Numbered from the stretch's first letter, positions 37,853 through 50,974 are shown. The stretch: DNA of 64,000 nt from Calcarisporiella thermophila CBS 279.70 (GCF_041956535.1 NW_027192194.1:465444-529443); one strand, 5' to 3'. The notes: a model not told the origin generated them from the sequence alone. Translations and numbers: made by a program.

Positions 37853-38398
37853 TTTCAGGGGGCTTCCATGGCCCTTCTCTCCTCTTATCCCATCATTTGT
37901 GGAACATGACAGAGAAGAGTGGTGCAAGAACCTTGATGATTGCATGATTCATAAACCCTAACTTATTCCTCACATTACTTTAATGCATCACTTGTGATTG
38001 CGGAATTATCTGGACTCGTGCTTGTGTACTAGTTTTTTTGGATTTCCCTTGCTCTGAGTTGAGCCGTTCTCTCTGGGCTACTTTTCCACCGTAGTGCCTG
38101 TACTACCATAATTTACCTATTTCTGCCCTTGCTCGCGTGATCCAAGTGATGTTATTATTAAAAGCGGCGAAATCCCACGCCCGAATAAACCGTTGGCTCC
38201 CCTGGTCGAAAAGGCATTATTGGGTTAAAATTTGGGCAATTTCTCTCGTCTCGAGAAAAGAGTTATAAGTTTCTCTGCTCCCTCCCTCGATTGCGTGAGA
38301 GAAAAACGAAGCCAGCGTGCGCGATTTCCCTTCCCCTCTCCTCACCTCTGCCATTATCCCCACCATTACGGGAAAATAAAGAAGCTAAAGACGCGTCA
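37853..38398. other. Intergenic between DUF1308 gene and dipeptidyl aminopeptidase gene
   Basis: About 550 bp with a CT-rich patch (38275-38370) just before the next ATG, as in other promoters here. No gene. Confidence 0.5.
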
Positions 38399-41300
38399 AT
38401 GAACGGAAAAAGTTCCGATACAATACTTCCTCTCGTGAGCGAGAAAATTGCCATTTCCGAGGAGCTTAGGCGGAGACAGGTTAGTTCGTAGATGATGAGT
38501 TATGGTTTTTGACTAGTACCTAACCTGTTTCAACAGCGAAGAGGATTAAATCGCGTGGTGGTAATTACTGCTTCCACCATTGCCATTGTCCTTGTTGTCG
38601 TCCTTGCGACTTATTTCGGTGTTACCAAAGCACGCACATATCACGAGAGCGGTGTGTTAATGATATCTTGCTCTTTGATTACCATTTTTCAATAATGTTT
38701 GTTTTGCTCTTTGCTCAGTTCCTAATTCCTACCTTGCTGTTGATCCAATTAAGGACAGAATCGACTTCGAAGACTTCGCTAATAGAACGTTCAGAGCTAA
38801 ACTTATCAGTGTGCAGTGGGAGAAAGATGGTAAAAAAACACAGAGCTCTTCAGCGCCCCTCTTTTTTGATATGAATAACTCTACTGTTGAATTGTATTAG
38901 CCAACGCGCCCCTCTACTCGAAGCAGGATGATGATAACAATATTTTCATTGTTAATGCTGCAGACAAGTCGAACACCACGCTCGTGAATGCGGCTGATAT
39001 CAAGATTGATGGCAAATTGATCAGTATCGATGGATACGAAATTTCACCAGACAAAGAGTATGTGCTTATCCAGACCAACAATACCAAGGTGAATATGTTC
39101 TTTTTCTTGCCATTTTCTTCAGTATACTTATCGGATTGCTTTCTTACTTTATAGCTTTGGCGCCACTCTTTCTATGCTCATTACTACGTTTTTAATGTAA
39201 AATCCAAGGAGGTGAAGCCACTCTTGCAAAGCCAGGACTTGAGTGCCAAACCCGAGGTTCAGTACGTCGCTTGGAGTCCTTCGGGCCATAGTCTAGTAAA
39301 TGATCAAATATGTTCTACTATTTTCATCACATATTGATTCTTGATCTTTTTTTATAAATAGCTATACATTCTGAAGAATGATATATATATCCGCAAAGAC
39401 TTGGGCGACAGTGTTCGCGTTACCAACGATGGCTCTAACCTGATCTTCAACGGACATTCGGACTGGGTTTACGAGGAAGAAGTCCTTTCTTCACAAATCG
39501 CTGTCTGGTGGTCCCCTGACTCGACGCACATTGCTTTCCTACGCTTCAATGATACAAATGTGCCAGATTTCCACTATCCGCTCTACGTCAATGACAAGTC
39601 GTACCCTGATGATATTGTCATTAAATACCCTAAGGCTGGCTTCCCCAACCCGACCGTCTCTCTCAACGTTCATGCGCTGGGCACTGAAGGTTTCAAAGAG
39701 GTGCCCGTACCTAATTCTCAGCCCGCACTAGAAGACCGCGTGATCACGGAGATTGAGTGGACCACGGACACACACGATAAATTGCTATTCCGCGTTGCTA
39801 ACCGTGTGCAGGACCAATACAAGGTTGTGCTCTTCGACGTTGCCTCAGGAAACGCACAGGTAGTTCGAGAAGCGTCTGCAGGCGATCAGGGCTGGTTCGA
39901 TCCCGATAAGTCTCTCATCTATGTCTCTCCTGGGAATTCAGGCCGGCAGCCAGGATATATCGACCTAGTTGATATTAATGGATACAACCACTTGGCATTC
40001 TACTCCCCTCTGGATGCGAAGGAGCCCGTGTGGCTAACTCAAGGTCAGTGGGAGGTTGTTGGTGCACCCGTGGCAGTGGATGCGAACAGCGGGCTTGTGT
40101 ACGTGTTCGGATTTCTTCGACTATTTGTATAACTTTGATCTTACAAGTGTTTTGTTTTATCCAGCTATTACATTTCTACTGAGCGTGATTCGACTGAACG
40201 CCATCTCTATTCAGTGACGTTGGATGGCAAGAACAAGACAGCGCTCACAGACACTTCAAAACCAGGATACTATAGCGCAAGTTTCTCATCCAATAGCGGC
40301 TATTACCTTTTAACTTACGCAGGTCCCGAGATCCCATACCAGATAATGCGAAAGGCTAACTCAGGTACTTGGGGATTTATATCCTGTTGTGGTTTAGTTA
40401 AAGCCCTTATTTATTCTTTTCCTTACTCTATTTTCTAGCGGAAGAATATTCTGTGGAGGATAACACCGGGCTCAAGGCCGCGCTCACCAATATTAAATTG
40501 CCTACGAAACGCTTCACCACCATTCAGAGCGAAGGAGCTACACTTAATGCAATGGAGATTTTACCCGTTGGCTTCGACGAAAGTCGCAAATATCCCGTAC
40601 TCTTCCGTGTGTACGGTGGTCCGAACTCGCAGCTGGTGGCCAAGACTTGGACAGCCTCAGACTGGCACACTTATCTTGCCTCGAGCCCAAACCATCAATA
40701 CATCATTGTGATTGTGGACGGTCGGGGAACTGGTTTTAAGGGGAAGGATTTTAGAAAAGTGGTTACCAAGAGGCTCGGTGAGCTGGAGACAATTGACCAA
40801 GTGAATGCAGGAAAGCACTGGGCCAGTTTACCCTATGTGGACAGTAGTAAAATCGCCATCTGGGGATGGGTAAGCGTCGGATTATCCTTTCCAACCATAC
40901 GTGTTTCTTCTTTTGGTTCTGCTGCATTGAAATTATATTAATGTGCCGAAATCTCTCCACTTTTGTGTAGTCATATGGTGGTTATATGACCAGCAAAGTC
41001 ATCGAGGCGAACTCTCGCGTCTTCAAAGCTGGTATTGCGGTTGCACCTGTAACAGATTGGCGTCTGTACGACTCTATTTACACAGAACGTTACATGAAGA
41101 CTCCCGAGGCAAACCCCGAGGGCTACAAGAAGAGCGCTGTTGTCAACACGGAAGGGTTCGGCAATTCGTCTTTCTTGCTTGTGCACGGAACCGCCGATGA
41201 CAACGTACACTTCCAGAACTCGGCCCTACTTGCTCACCGCCTTACCCAAGCGAAGGTCGAGTTCCAAGAGCATGTGTACACAGATAGCGATCACGGAATC

Positions 41301-41402
41301 AACTTTGGCAAATCAACCCAGAGACATCTATATCGCTCGCTCACAGACTTTTTGACCGACGTATTCGCAAAACAGCCTGCGGCGGCTACCCCCTCTAACT
41401 GA
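38399..41402 (+). CDS. Dipeptidyl aminopeptidase, DPP IV family (vacuolar/late-Golgi Dap2/Ste13-like)
   Basis: Predicted 811 residues. Exons: 38399-38479, 38537-38651, 38719-38829, 38901-39088, 39155-39295, 39362-40098, 40165-40364, 40439-40869, 40971-41402. Type II membrane protein: a cytosolic tail of about 35 residues, a TM segment (VVVITASTIAIVLVVVLATY), then a luminal beta-propeller (WWSPDSTHIAFLRFND, WDP-like repeats) and the alpha/beta-hydrolase domain. Catalytic triad: S669 in GWSYGGY, D744 in HGTADDNVH, H776 in DSDHGI. It removes X-Pro or X-Ala dipeptides from N-termini and matures secreted or vacuolar peptides. The nucleophile motif is cut by the last intron between W668 and S669. 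Vacuole versus Golgi location is not decidable. Confidence 0.95.
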
Positions 41403-42297
41403 TTCTAATAGCTAAAGATCATGTGGATAAGTGCGAAGAGATTTTGCTTATACTTTATTTTAAAGATGATGGATATATTGTCTTATAATGTCTATGGGTT
41501 TTCCTTGTTTTACTATTTATCTAATTGTTGTTTATTTATTGCCCTGCTTTTCCCTTATTCATGTCCAAGCTAATACTCTATAACATGAAAATAAATCTTT
41601 ATCTCGTCGTGCTCACATACTTGAAACAATCTGAAAAGTTAGTTGTGTGACGCTTTAAGAAAGGAAAAAAAGCTCACAGATAGATGCAAAATTTGAAGAT
41701 GTGTAAAGGAGATTTGCTTTTCTCTTACCAATGTAGCTGGGCCCAATCCTATGTTAAGGACACCAGGAGTGATAAATTTTTTGCTTTTTTTATACCCATA
41801 ATAGTCAGCTTTCGAAAGTTTAAACACCGCTTGTGGCTAATCTGTTGTATATAAATTATTCTGCGCCACACATTTGTTTATGCTTTCCGAAATCGTATAA
41901 AAGCTCGCCTAAATGCATATTTTGTTTCTTTGGCTATTTCCCCGTTTTCTTTTGGACGCTGCTTGGTTCAAAATCGAGCAGCGTTTGAATGATATTCGTC
42001 TATTATTCTTATGTACGAGGGCGGGAAGAGGAAATTTACAACACCATATTAATCGCGGCGTATCAGCCCTTTACTGGTAACGCCGTTTCATGCCATGGTG
42101 ACAATTCATTTCGTACAATGATAAAATCGACGTAAAAAAAAATTGCAAGTTTCTATCTAAAGAGAATTCATCAAGGAAACAAAATGTTGGAAGATGTTAT
42201 TTGGGTGCATTAAAAGGGAATATAACCCTTACAAATAGAAGTGTCACGAGGATATTAAATAGTAAACAGCGCATAGAAAAGTGTCCAGAATGTTTAT
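41403..42297. other. Convergent 3' intergenic region with a hairpin
   Basis: About 900 bp between convergent genes, AT-rich. It contains one perfect 8-bp-stem inverted repeat at 41956-41984. No coding region supported. Confidence 0.5.
41956..41984. repeat. Inverted repeat, 8-bp perfect stem, 13-nt loop
   Basis: ACGCTGCT at 41956-41963 pairs with AGCAGCGT at 41977-41984. It lies in a convergent 3' region; it could be a transcript 3' hairpin or chance. Confidence 0.6.
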
Positions 42298-45200
42298 TTA
42301 CAGAAACATTGGATTGTCTTGTACTAGAGCATCAAAGTGATTTACCACGCGAGCACGAAAATGAGGGGTATTCGCAACCTCATAACGGAATGGATCTACG
42401 CCGAAATTTAATGAAGAACGAGGCCATCCTCGAGAATGGGGTAAACACGGGCTCCATGTGAGAGGGAGTCGCAAATATACGAAATCTATATAGCCAGAGA
42501 ATTAAAAAAGTAATCGGCAGAAGAATCTTAATGACAAGAGAACATTACCGTTCCGACACCCATTGTGTGAAAAGAAAAGCACCGTGGATCCTAACAGCCG
42601 GGCTACTCCACACCCTATCACGTCTCCGTCGAATAAACAGAGATCGGGTATCGCGTAAAGTAGGCCGACCTCTGCTTCACAGTTACTATCTAGTGCCGGT
42701 TGAATACGATGTTGTTCGATATCTGACACACATTGTCCCTCTAGTTTTTGCAAAAAAACTCTCCATCTCATATGTAGGCTCGGATGAATCCACTTGGGAG
42801 ATGGATTGGTATGTGAAAAAAAACCGATGTTTATAAAACAAGATAGCGGCAAGCCTGCCTTTCGTGTCGATGAAGCCAAGCTGAGAGAGCCTATTACAGG
42901 GAATAAAGCTATAGGTATGCGTGTTCACAATAAATGAGAAATATCCTTACCTTTCCTCTCTGGCCCCTCCAAGGCCACACACTGCTTCCATATACAGGAA
43001 TGGCTCTTGGAATGCAGCCAACTGCTGTGCATCACCACTTGATTGCTTATTTTCTTGATATATCACGTCAAAAATAGTGGCAGTTTCCTCTCCTTTGTTC
43101 CCTGCTTCTACAGTTTCCACTCCAGACATCGCTTCCAAGCTTTCCACCGCTTCAACAGGCTCTATCGGCGCATGGCCGGGGCTGTCAATATCGACATCAA
43201 GTAGTGCTCGAGGATGCTCACCCTCTCCTTCATCACTCGTCGGATGGTCGATTGGTTCCGAAGGCATGCCAGTGCAAGCATTAGATGCTATTTCGGGATC
43301 ATGCATGTGTAAAACTGCTGCAATCGGCTCATAGTCGTCGGGAAGATACTTGAGCCTGTCAATAGAGTCACCAAATCTGGCTCTGCAGCCTTCACCAGAA
43401 GCAACAGATATTGCCGGATACCAGATTTTTCTTGTGTCCACTTTACCGAATGCCACTCCAAGTGGTGCTCCATTTCGTGAATAGGATATTTTGCCTGCGT
43501 CAAGATCAAGTGCAACCGTTATCACGTCGCCCTTTGACCACCGATCCCCATATCGCTTGGGTAAGTGTACAGATCCATGCCATTTCATGCAGCGCTCTCC
43601 GTCATAAGAATAAGATTCCGAGTCATCACCGACACCATTGCCTCCAGCTGCATCAAAATGACATCGGTCCGTCGCCCACCCTACTTGAATCATCCCGTCT
43701 GTCTTCAGTACAATCTCATATGCATATTTACCTCCGCCAGTCACCCCGTGTGTCGCACACACGCTTTCGAAGGTCCCCGCGTCATTCCGTACCTCAAGAT
43801 GGTCATAGGAGAGACAGAGGAGAGAGGTTTTGCGGTTCAAGCTCCATTCCACACAATGGGGACGGTTTGAAGTAGGCCATCCGATCTCGTCCACATAGTG
43901 TGAGGCCAAGGTATTGAGCAGGAGCTGGCCGTAGAAGTCAAAAAGCGGCGACTCATGAGAGGCAAGAGCACGCCAGACTGCAATCCCAACTGTAATGGAA
44001 TCAGTGGTGGAAAGTGCCTTTTCATAGCGTGTATAGATTGCCAAGGATTCAACGGATATGTCCACCAAAGAGCGGGTGCACTTGAAAAGTCTTAATATTC
44101 CGCGAACAAAATGCGCCTGCTTTAGCTGATCACGCACTTCCTCAAAACGCATCAAGCTATTTAATATATGCAACGAGTGCCCGGACAATAGCCTTTTAAT
44201 CTTTCCAGATTTTCTCGATTCCCCATCTTCTTCTCTCTGCTCTCTCTGTTGTTGGGCAAATCGCGATAGAAGTCCAACATTATCCAAACACCCCAATTCC
44301 TCTCCTGTGTCCTCTGTTTTATTGTTGTTCCCCGATCCAATCAACTGTGCATATTCCATTGCCACATTCAAGTCATGCTCTGATTCTGATTCACTTTCTG
44401 AAAAGTCCTTGAATGTTTCTAGAGCAGCAAAGTAAGCTTCATTTTCTCCTCGGTTTAGTTCATTGAATTTCCGTACGAAGCTAGCGCGAGATATCGAGGT
44501 CGTCAACGCAGGCTGTGCACATATGATGAGCAGGGTTGCAATTAGGTTATGGACAAGTGATGGCTCTTTCATGGCAATTTCGCTATCCGTACGACAGAGT
44601 TCGAGCATGAATTTCGAAGAGAGCTCATGATTATCAAAGAGTATGGAAAGGGTATGCAGTTGAGCAACAAGATAATCAAATGATTTTGAACTAGAGGAAA
44701 GGAGTCTTGCGGGAGTTTCCGGTGGGTTATAGAGGTTTACTCCGGTAATACTCGTAGCGAGTTCGATAATTTGGTGGATGAAAGGCCGTATGACTTCGTA
44801 TAAAAACTGCGAAAAAAGAGAGCTATCTAGAAAGAGGCCAAAAGTTTAGTGACAGGAGCATATAGAAATCATAAAAATTTACCTTTAATGGCAAGCATCA
44901 ACAGGGCATCTGCACAAGTGATCAAAATATCCTCATTTTTGGAAGTGAGAAGTGCGTTCGAAAGCAGTTTCACAGAGCCAGCTTCAATAAAACCAATGGC
45001 AAACTCATCTATTCACGTGTATCTATAAAATCATTTTTTCATAACATAGCCAGAGCACATCCAATGTAACTTACTCGACATGCTGGATAGGTTGAAAACC
45101 ATGGCAGCCACGTCCTTGAATACCTCTGTATCTTCCGATTTAAGAAGTTCACATAATCGTGGTAAGAGATTCGGCTCGCCAGAAAGCCACTTGATATTTG

Positions 45201-47336
45201 CATCTAGATTAAAAATAGAAAAAAAGTTCATTAACACACTAGAAGAAAGTGTACAGAGAGCTAAGATTAACGATACTTGCGTGAAGTACAAAGCATGGAA
45301 ATAAGTTGGACAGACAAGGATATCATCTGCTTGCTTGAATTTGATGAATCTGGAGAGTTATTATTCGATGATCTCGTAAGGTCGAGAAGCACAGCGAGCC
45401 CACCAGCATTGAATATCTTCTCATGGCATTGCACTAAAATAGTATAATTAAATCAGCCCTCCCCCCCAAAAAAAACATCAAGATTCAATTACTACAATGA
45501 CTTACAATGTTTGCCTAACTCTCGTAGCATCCAAAGGGACCAATATTGTATATCCTCTTCGTTTGAAGTCAAGCATTCCACTACATGCTTCACAAGTCCA
45601 CATCGAATAATTTCAATCTGATAATCATCTAATATAGCAAAATATAAATATACTTGAGGGGATTTTAAATAAATATCCCTATAAAAATACCTTGTTTATG
45701 AGAGAGTAGCGTCAATACTCGAAGTACAATGCGGGAAACGGCTAGACCCTCCATACTTAGGAGATTAGCCATAGAGCGAAGAATGGATTTTATCGATCGA
45801 AATAATTCAAGATTGACATCTACGCAACTTTAATTAGAACTGAATGAGTAAAACGGAAAATATGAATACTACCTCGTACCGCATACTCATGTAAGAGCAT
45901 CAGTCCCCACCAAAGGAGTTCATAGTCCTCTACAAAAAGAACAAATTTGTAAGATAAACCCTTTGCAAATCCTATATATAAAGTGACCGTACCACTCTTC
46001 AGACATGTGGCGATGATAGACCCAATATCACACTCCAATAGATCCCGTAGATGCTTTTGAACCACTCCAACTATGCATGGAATCATTACCATATTAGCTA
46101 TCATGTAAATTAGAGGTATCAACTGAGTTACTTTGTGTTTCGCTACTAATTAAAGTGACCAGAGCCTGCATCATGTATTTGGGCATGACTAGACTTCCAT
46201 AGGTTGCGAGGGTCATCCGAGCAAATACTGGGAGAAAACCGGCTTCAATAAGCTTGGGCTGAACAGGTTCTAGTAGGAATTGTTATAGATAAATATATGT
46301 TTTTAAATAAGTACTGAACATCCTTACTGCATTGCGACACTAAGAATGCGACCATTAAACTCCAGTATCGAAGCTCATTATTATTAGGGTACTTTGAAAG
46401 TATATTTAAAATGGATTCAAGAATGCCTTGCTGAACTATTTGCTCCTTTCTTGTATCTAATAACAATCGCCATAGAAAACTGGATTAAATGAAGGTTCTG
46501 ATAAGAATTAAATGACGCGCATTTTACCATTTCTATCAATTAAAAAAGTTATAACAGCCATAGCTGCCCGAAGTGTTGGCTCGGTGCTCTCTGTGTATTT
46601 TTTAGTCTCGAGTTCCGCCACTATCTCTACCATTGTATCAAGTGTTCTCATTTCTGCGAGTCGATCTAGGTTGGAATCTGATACACAAGGGAGATATATG
46701 ACAAAACTTGTAGTGACTCTGTAAAAGTGGCAAAAATGATATATGCTTACCTTGCCTGGCTAGCATTTGAATTGCAGTTACACCTTTTAGGCGTATCTTA
46801 GGATCTTCATCACGACATGAGTATAAAAGAAAATTTAGATTTTCGTCTGAAAATGCAAGGCATATTTCAGAATGTGAATTTTTACATAGATATAAAATAT
46901 ATTAATGATCAGTACTAGATTATGTGAAAGTAAAACAGCACACACCTGACATAGCCCGGCTTAAAACAATTCTCAAAGAGCTATAATAAAGATAAGTGTA
47001 GGGTTAAGAGATTATCCTTCAGAGTATTCAAATCGCTTATATTTGGCAATGCAGTAGAGTATTTAATACCTCTGGGAAAGACTTGCGTCCCCAAATTTGA
47101 CGAGTTCCGCTAAAGCTGGCAAGCTTATTACTAAAATTAACATAATTATTATTGATTCAAGTAATTTCTTAAAGAGGCATAGGCTTACCGTTTTCCATTT
47201 CTCTAACCATTTTCTTTGCACGATTACTTCTATTTCGCTTCGATTGGAATTGTTTTATCGCTACATATACAACCATTACTGAAGCCATGCCAGCAAAGAA
47301 GCTGAATGCGACACCTGCCGCGCCTGCTTTAACCAT
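42298..47336 (-). CDS. Large ARM-repeat/SPRY-domain protein with N-terminal membrane anchor
   Basis: Predicted 1295 residues in 18 exons, descending: 47336-47189, 47109-47070, 46980-46946, 46846-46751, 46665-46528, 46456-46328, 46269-46132, 46070-45993, 45929-45873, 45819-45691, 45628-45506, 45433-45290, 45203-45075, 45008-44883, 44826-42951, 42908-42732, 42685-42549, 42485-42298. All phases agree. Residues about 5-27 form one hydrophobic segment followed by a basic patch (KQFQSKRNRSNRAKK), a signal anchor. Roughly 550 residues of helical ARM/HEAT-like repeats follow (for example ENLNFLLYSCRDEDPKIRLK). The main SPRY domain has RKTSLLCLSYDHLEVRND, GKYAYEIVL, MIQVGWATD and WSKGDVITVALDLDAGKIS. 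An acidic Pro/Glu linker leads to a second SPRY-like unit (FDGDVIGCGVARLLGSTVLF ... SLNFGVDPFRYE). Probably a scaffold or ubiquitin-ligase-type adaptor; function not assigned. The donor of exon 12 (45290) and the 46-nt intron 42686-42731 are the least certain joins. Confidence 0.75.
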
Positions 47337-48359
47337 TTGCAGTAACAGCTAGCCCGATAAATAATAATATCCACGTTACAAAATATATCTATACATTCGA
47401 AGGGAGTTGAATGAATTATTACCGAGTACAAATGAAGTACGATTATCCGATTATTCCTAACCGGCTATCCCATAGAGAATAGTTGAATGATAGCCGTTTA
47501 ATTCATAATTCAAGCAATTTTGGAGTGGTTAATGCAACCACAACACACATATTTTATGAATAATCTCTATATCATTTCTACAAAAAGCTGCTTCTTAGTA
47601 CATCATTTTCCGGTCCGATTGATTTATACCCAAAAGAATAAACCATTCTTATAACATGAGTACCAAATGAATTTTGATTTAAAACAGCTCTAACTTCTAA
47701 TGCCAGATTTTATGGCCAGAGAGATTTAACTCTTATTTTCGCAATAAAATATAAATCATGTGGGTATTCTCTTAACAGTTTCTAAATAAAAATATGTTGT
47801 TCTCTTCCCTGCTCACCATATATTCTTTTATTGCTGGAATTTTAATTGTTCGTGATCGAATGGCATTAACATATTGGACTTCACCCGGTAGTTATGGTAG
47901 GTTTGATTTATTTCATATATCAAATGTTCTTCTAGCTTATATAATCAATCATTTTGTAAAGCCGTCAGTGATAGGCTTGACTACGATATAAATGCACAGC
48001 TTATGCTATATATTCGCGTAATGCATTACCTTCAGATGTTGCTCGAAATACGGGGTTGATTCACTTTTCTTAATATGGGTTATCTATATTATAATTAGAA
48101 TTTCTAATTAATATTATGTGTCCTAGTTCTTTCTTTTTTTTTTTCATCCTTTATATTTCATTGATAAAGAGTATAGGAGGTAGGCCTAATTTCGTTGGAG
48201 TATATTCTGTTGTTGTCTTATTTATACACATTTATTTGGCTGTTATTAATTTTGGTCGTGGATGCATTCTTTTTAATTTGGTACTAATATTCTATGCCAT
48301 TCTTTCCCTTTCTCTTTGGTGTAGTTAATTAGCATATCATTAGTTCAGGTCTTAAAATC
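47337..48359. other. Divergent intergenic region, ARM/SPRY gene and tropomyosin
   Basis: About 1.0 kb, very AT-rich. A 65-codon frame at 47794-47991 (plus) has a hydrophobic start but no support. It contains both promoters. Confidence 0.5.
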
Positions 48360-48973
48360 ATGGAGAAATTTAAGGAGGTAATTTGACCTATTATACACAT
48401 TATTTCATGCTTTCTTTTTCAACTTTTATTTCTGCAGAAACTTAACGTTCTTCGCAATGAAGTTGATGCCGCCAACTTACGCGCTGAAGCTGCAGAACGA
48501 CATGCCAAGCAGCTGGAGCTTGAAAACACGAATAAAGATCACGAAATCCATTCATTACAGACACGTTTGCTAAATTTGGAGGCAGAACTTGAACGTGCAG
48601 AGATACGAATCCGCGAAGCTAAGGCAATTGAGGAGGACGAGGCAAACTCGAAAAATCAGAATGAGAGTTTATTGCGAAAAATTGCCTTATTAGAAGGTGA
48701 GCTAGACAATGCCGAGAGAAATTTAAAGGAAATGACGCAAAAGTATGGCCTAGTGCTGGTCCACGTCAAAATATTTCTAATACTGACGATTTTTTTTATG
48801 TGAATATCAGTTTCCGTGAAGCCGACGTGAAAGCGGAGCACTTTGAACGCAAGATGCAGCAGATGGAAATTGAGCGCAACGAGTTGGAACGTAAGATAGA
48901 GGAGCTGACAGCCAAATATAGAGAATCGCAAGAAGAGCTCAACAACTTGCATAAGCAACTGGAGGAGATATAA
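48360..48973 (+). CDS. Tropomyosin
   Basis: Predicted 161 residues, the same length as the fission yeast tropomyosin Cdc8. Exons: 48360-48377 (18 nt, MEKFKE), 48438-48742, 48811-48973. The whole protein is a heptad-repeat coiled coil rich in E, K, L and A. Recognisable segments are NEVDAANLRAEAAERHAK, LEAELERAEIRIREAKAIEE and LLRKIALLEGELDNAERNLK, then ADVKAEHFERKMQQMEIERN and the C-terminal HKQLEEI. It polymerises along formin-made actin cables and rings and regulates myosin access. The tiny first exon was chosen because MEKFKEKL gives the canonical fungal N-terminus (acetylatable Met). No nearby gene shares its promoter except the divergent ARM/SPRY gene. Confidence 0.94.
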
Positions 48974-49353
48974 TGTGAGCCAAAATGTGGCACGCTATTT
49001 AATGTTATAATTAAATGTGATCTTAAGTTTCTACTTGTCCCCTATTTTTACAGCAAGTTCATGTTGGTTCTCTACTTTAGCCATGTGGAGATGAGATTGA
49101 ACATTTTCTTGTTTCAGATGTGAGGCGTTCAATTCCCTAATTATTTACATTACTATTATCCAATATATACTCAACTAAAGATATATGTGATATCACTTCG
49201 ATGTTTATGTTATAACTCTGGCTTTGACATAAAGAAGACAGTAGTGTTGTAAATACCTGTATTCTGTCGAGACACCCAGATTCCAAGACACAAACGCGTA
49301 GCAATATAAAAGAAAAATTTTACATGAAAAGAAACACAAACTAAATTGCAAAT
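48974..49353. other. Convergent 3' intergenic region, tropomyosin and RPT3
   Basis: About 380 bp of AT-rich 3' flank. No gene or structured element recognised. Confidence 0.5.
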
Positions 49354-50784
49354 TTATTTGTAGAACTCGAAATCGACGTCTGTCTTTTTCACATTTGATT
49401 TATATCCCTTTTCAATATCCTTGCTTAGGATGACGTATCTGTTCTTACGCACTGCATGCATACCCGCCTCCTGGCAAATGGCGGCTATTTCTGCACCTGA
49501 AAGCTTATCAGGACGAGAGACAACTAGAATAAATATTGCACAGTTAACCATTGGCTCTAATGATGATTTAGCAGCACTATTAACTTACAGTCTTCAAGGT
49601 CGACCTCTTCTGAGAGGTTCATCTTAGAGGTAATAGTTTGGAATATTAATCGCTTCTGTCGGCGATCTGGAGTCGGGAATTCGATCTTCCTGTCCAGACG
49701 GCCTGGTCGCAAAAGCGCAGGATCCAGTGTATCTGCACGATTTGTAGCCATGATCACTTTGATATTTGAAGTTTGATCGAACCCATCCATTTGATTGAGC
49801 AACTCTAGCAAAATTCTTTGAACTTCACGGTCTGCACCAGTCTGTGCATCGAATCGCTTCGTCGCAATAGCATCGATTTCATCAATGAAGATAATGGATG
49901 GAGCATTTTCTCTCGCAAGACGAAACACATCACGCACCATCCGTGGGCCTTCACCAAGATACTTCTGAACGAATTCAGATCCAACAACACGGATAAAAGA
50001 CGCAGTAGTGTGGTGCGCAACCGCTTTTACAAGCATAGTTTTACCTGTACCGGGAGGTCCATAGAGCAGCACACCTCGCGGCGGGTCAATACCAATTTGG
50101 CGGTAAAGATCAGCGTGAGTCAAAGGTAGCTCAACTGCCTCTCTAATCTCTTGCTTTTGCATGTCAAGACCACCAACATCTTGATATGTGACATCCGGCT
50201 TTTCATCAGCACCCAACATTGCAATACTACTATCGGCCTCGGGTGGGAGAACATCAACAAGGGCATTTGAATGACGATGTAATGCCACTGAAGATCCAGG
50301 TTTCAAAAGTTCGCGATCAATTGTGCTAAGAATTCGGACAGCTATTTAATTTTTAAAAGTTAGCGTATAAAAATTGACATTGGCTATTACTAAATGCTGT
50401 TTTTTTTACCGTAATTGGATCCTGTAGTCGATCCAACAATTCCCGTATGCTGGTCAATTGCTTCTAAGAACTGACCGATCACAAGGGGAACGGATTGGAT
50501 GCGACGTACTTCCTCCTGAGCGCGTACCAGTTCACCGCGTAAATTCTTCTGCTCATCCTTAATATATTCTTCTTGCAATTCGAGAAATTCGAGATGTCGT
50601 TGCAGCTTCTTCAGCTTGACATAGAGATCTTCCTCGCTCAAATCTTCAAGAACGGAGATTTTAGTCGCGTCGGCAACGGACTCCTATATACATTATTAAT
50701 CAGCTAACTCCATAATCTACAAAGAAATCAAAATTGTCAACAACATACATCCTTCTTAGACACAACAATTCCGATTTCTTCCAT
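49354..50784 (-). CDS. RPT3: 26S proteasome regulatory ATPase subunit Rpt3 (6B)
   Basis: Predicted 410 residues. Exons: 50784-50749, 50683-50410, 50341-49589, 49523-49354. An N-terminal coiled coil ([18 protein letters not shown]) is followed by the OB domain and the AAA+ ATPase: Walker A GPPGTGKT at about 198-205, Walker [10 protein letters not shown] at about 253-261, arginine-finger region [11 protein letters not shown]. The protein ends FEFYK, the hydrophobic-Tyr-X tail that docks Rpt subunits into the 20S alpha-ring and opens the gate. It is part of the base of the 19S particle that unfolds ubiquitinated substrates. It shares a 190-bp divergent promoter with the ARPC3 gene. Confidence 0.97.
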
Positions 50785-50974
50785 GATTTTATATTATCTT
50801 TATAAAAACGAATCTGAACAAAATATTTCAAAATATGACTTGCCTCAGCTTACGCACGCCGAAATCACTTATAGTACAGTACTAGAAATCCTTGGTGGCT
50901 TAGGTGAATCTATATCTAGATATCTTTTCGCGTTGTGGGGGCCAAGATAACATCGAATAGACATCATTGTAATA
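50785..50974. promoter_or_regulatory. Bidirectional promoter, RPT3 / ARPC3
   Basis: Only 190 bp separate the two start codons. It contains the shared element described at 50885-50903. Confidence 0.7.
50885..50903 (+). promoter_or_regulatory. Shared promoter element, copy 1
   Basis: Reads GAAATC then CTTGGTGGCTTAG. Nearly the same string occurs in the DnaJ/POB3 promoter at 60074-60093. The core GGTGGCTTA resembles the yeast proteasome element GGTGGCAAA (7 of 9). Confidence 0.5.

Noticed and set aside
42201-42836. Two plus-strand frames (42201-42461 and 42531-42836)
   Set aside because: Antisense to the last exons of the ARM/SPRY gene, which carry SPRY-like motifs in consistent phase.
42298-42908. 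SPRY-like remnants as a separate pseudogene
   Set aside because: First read as a frameshifted relic, but three introns with GT/AG ends restore one open frame joined to the upstream gene, so a continuous gene is simpler.
47794-47991. 65-codon plus-strand frame with hydrophobic start
   Set aside because: Lies in the tropomyosin promoter or leader; no homology signal, no splice support.
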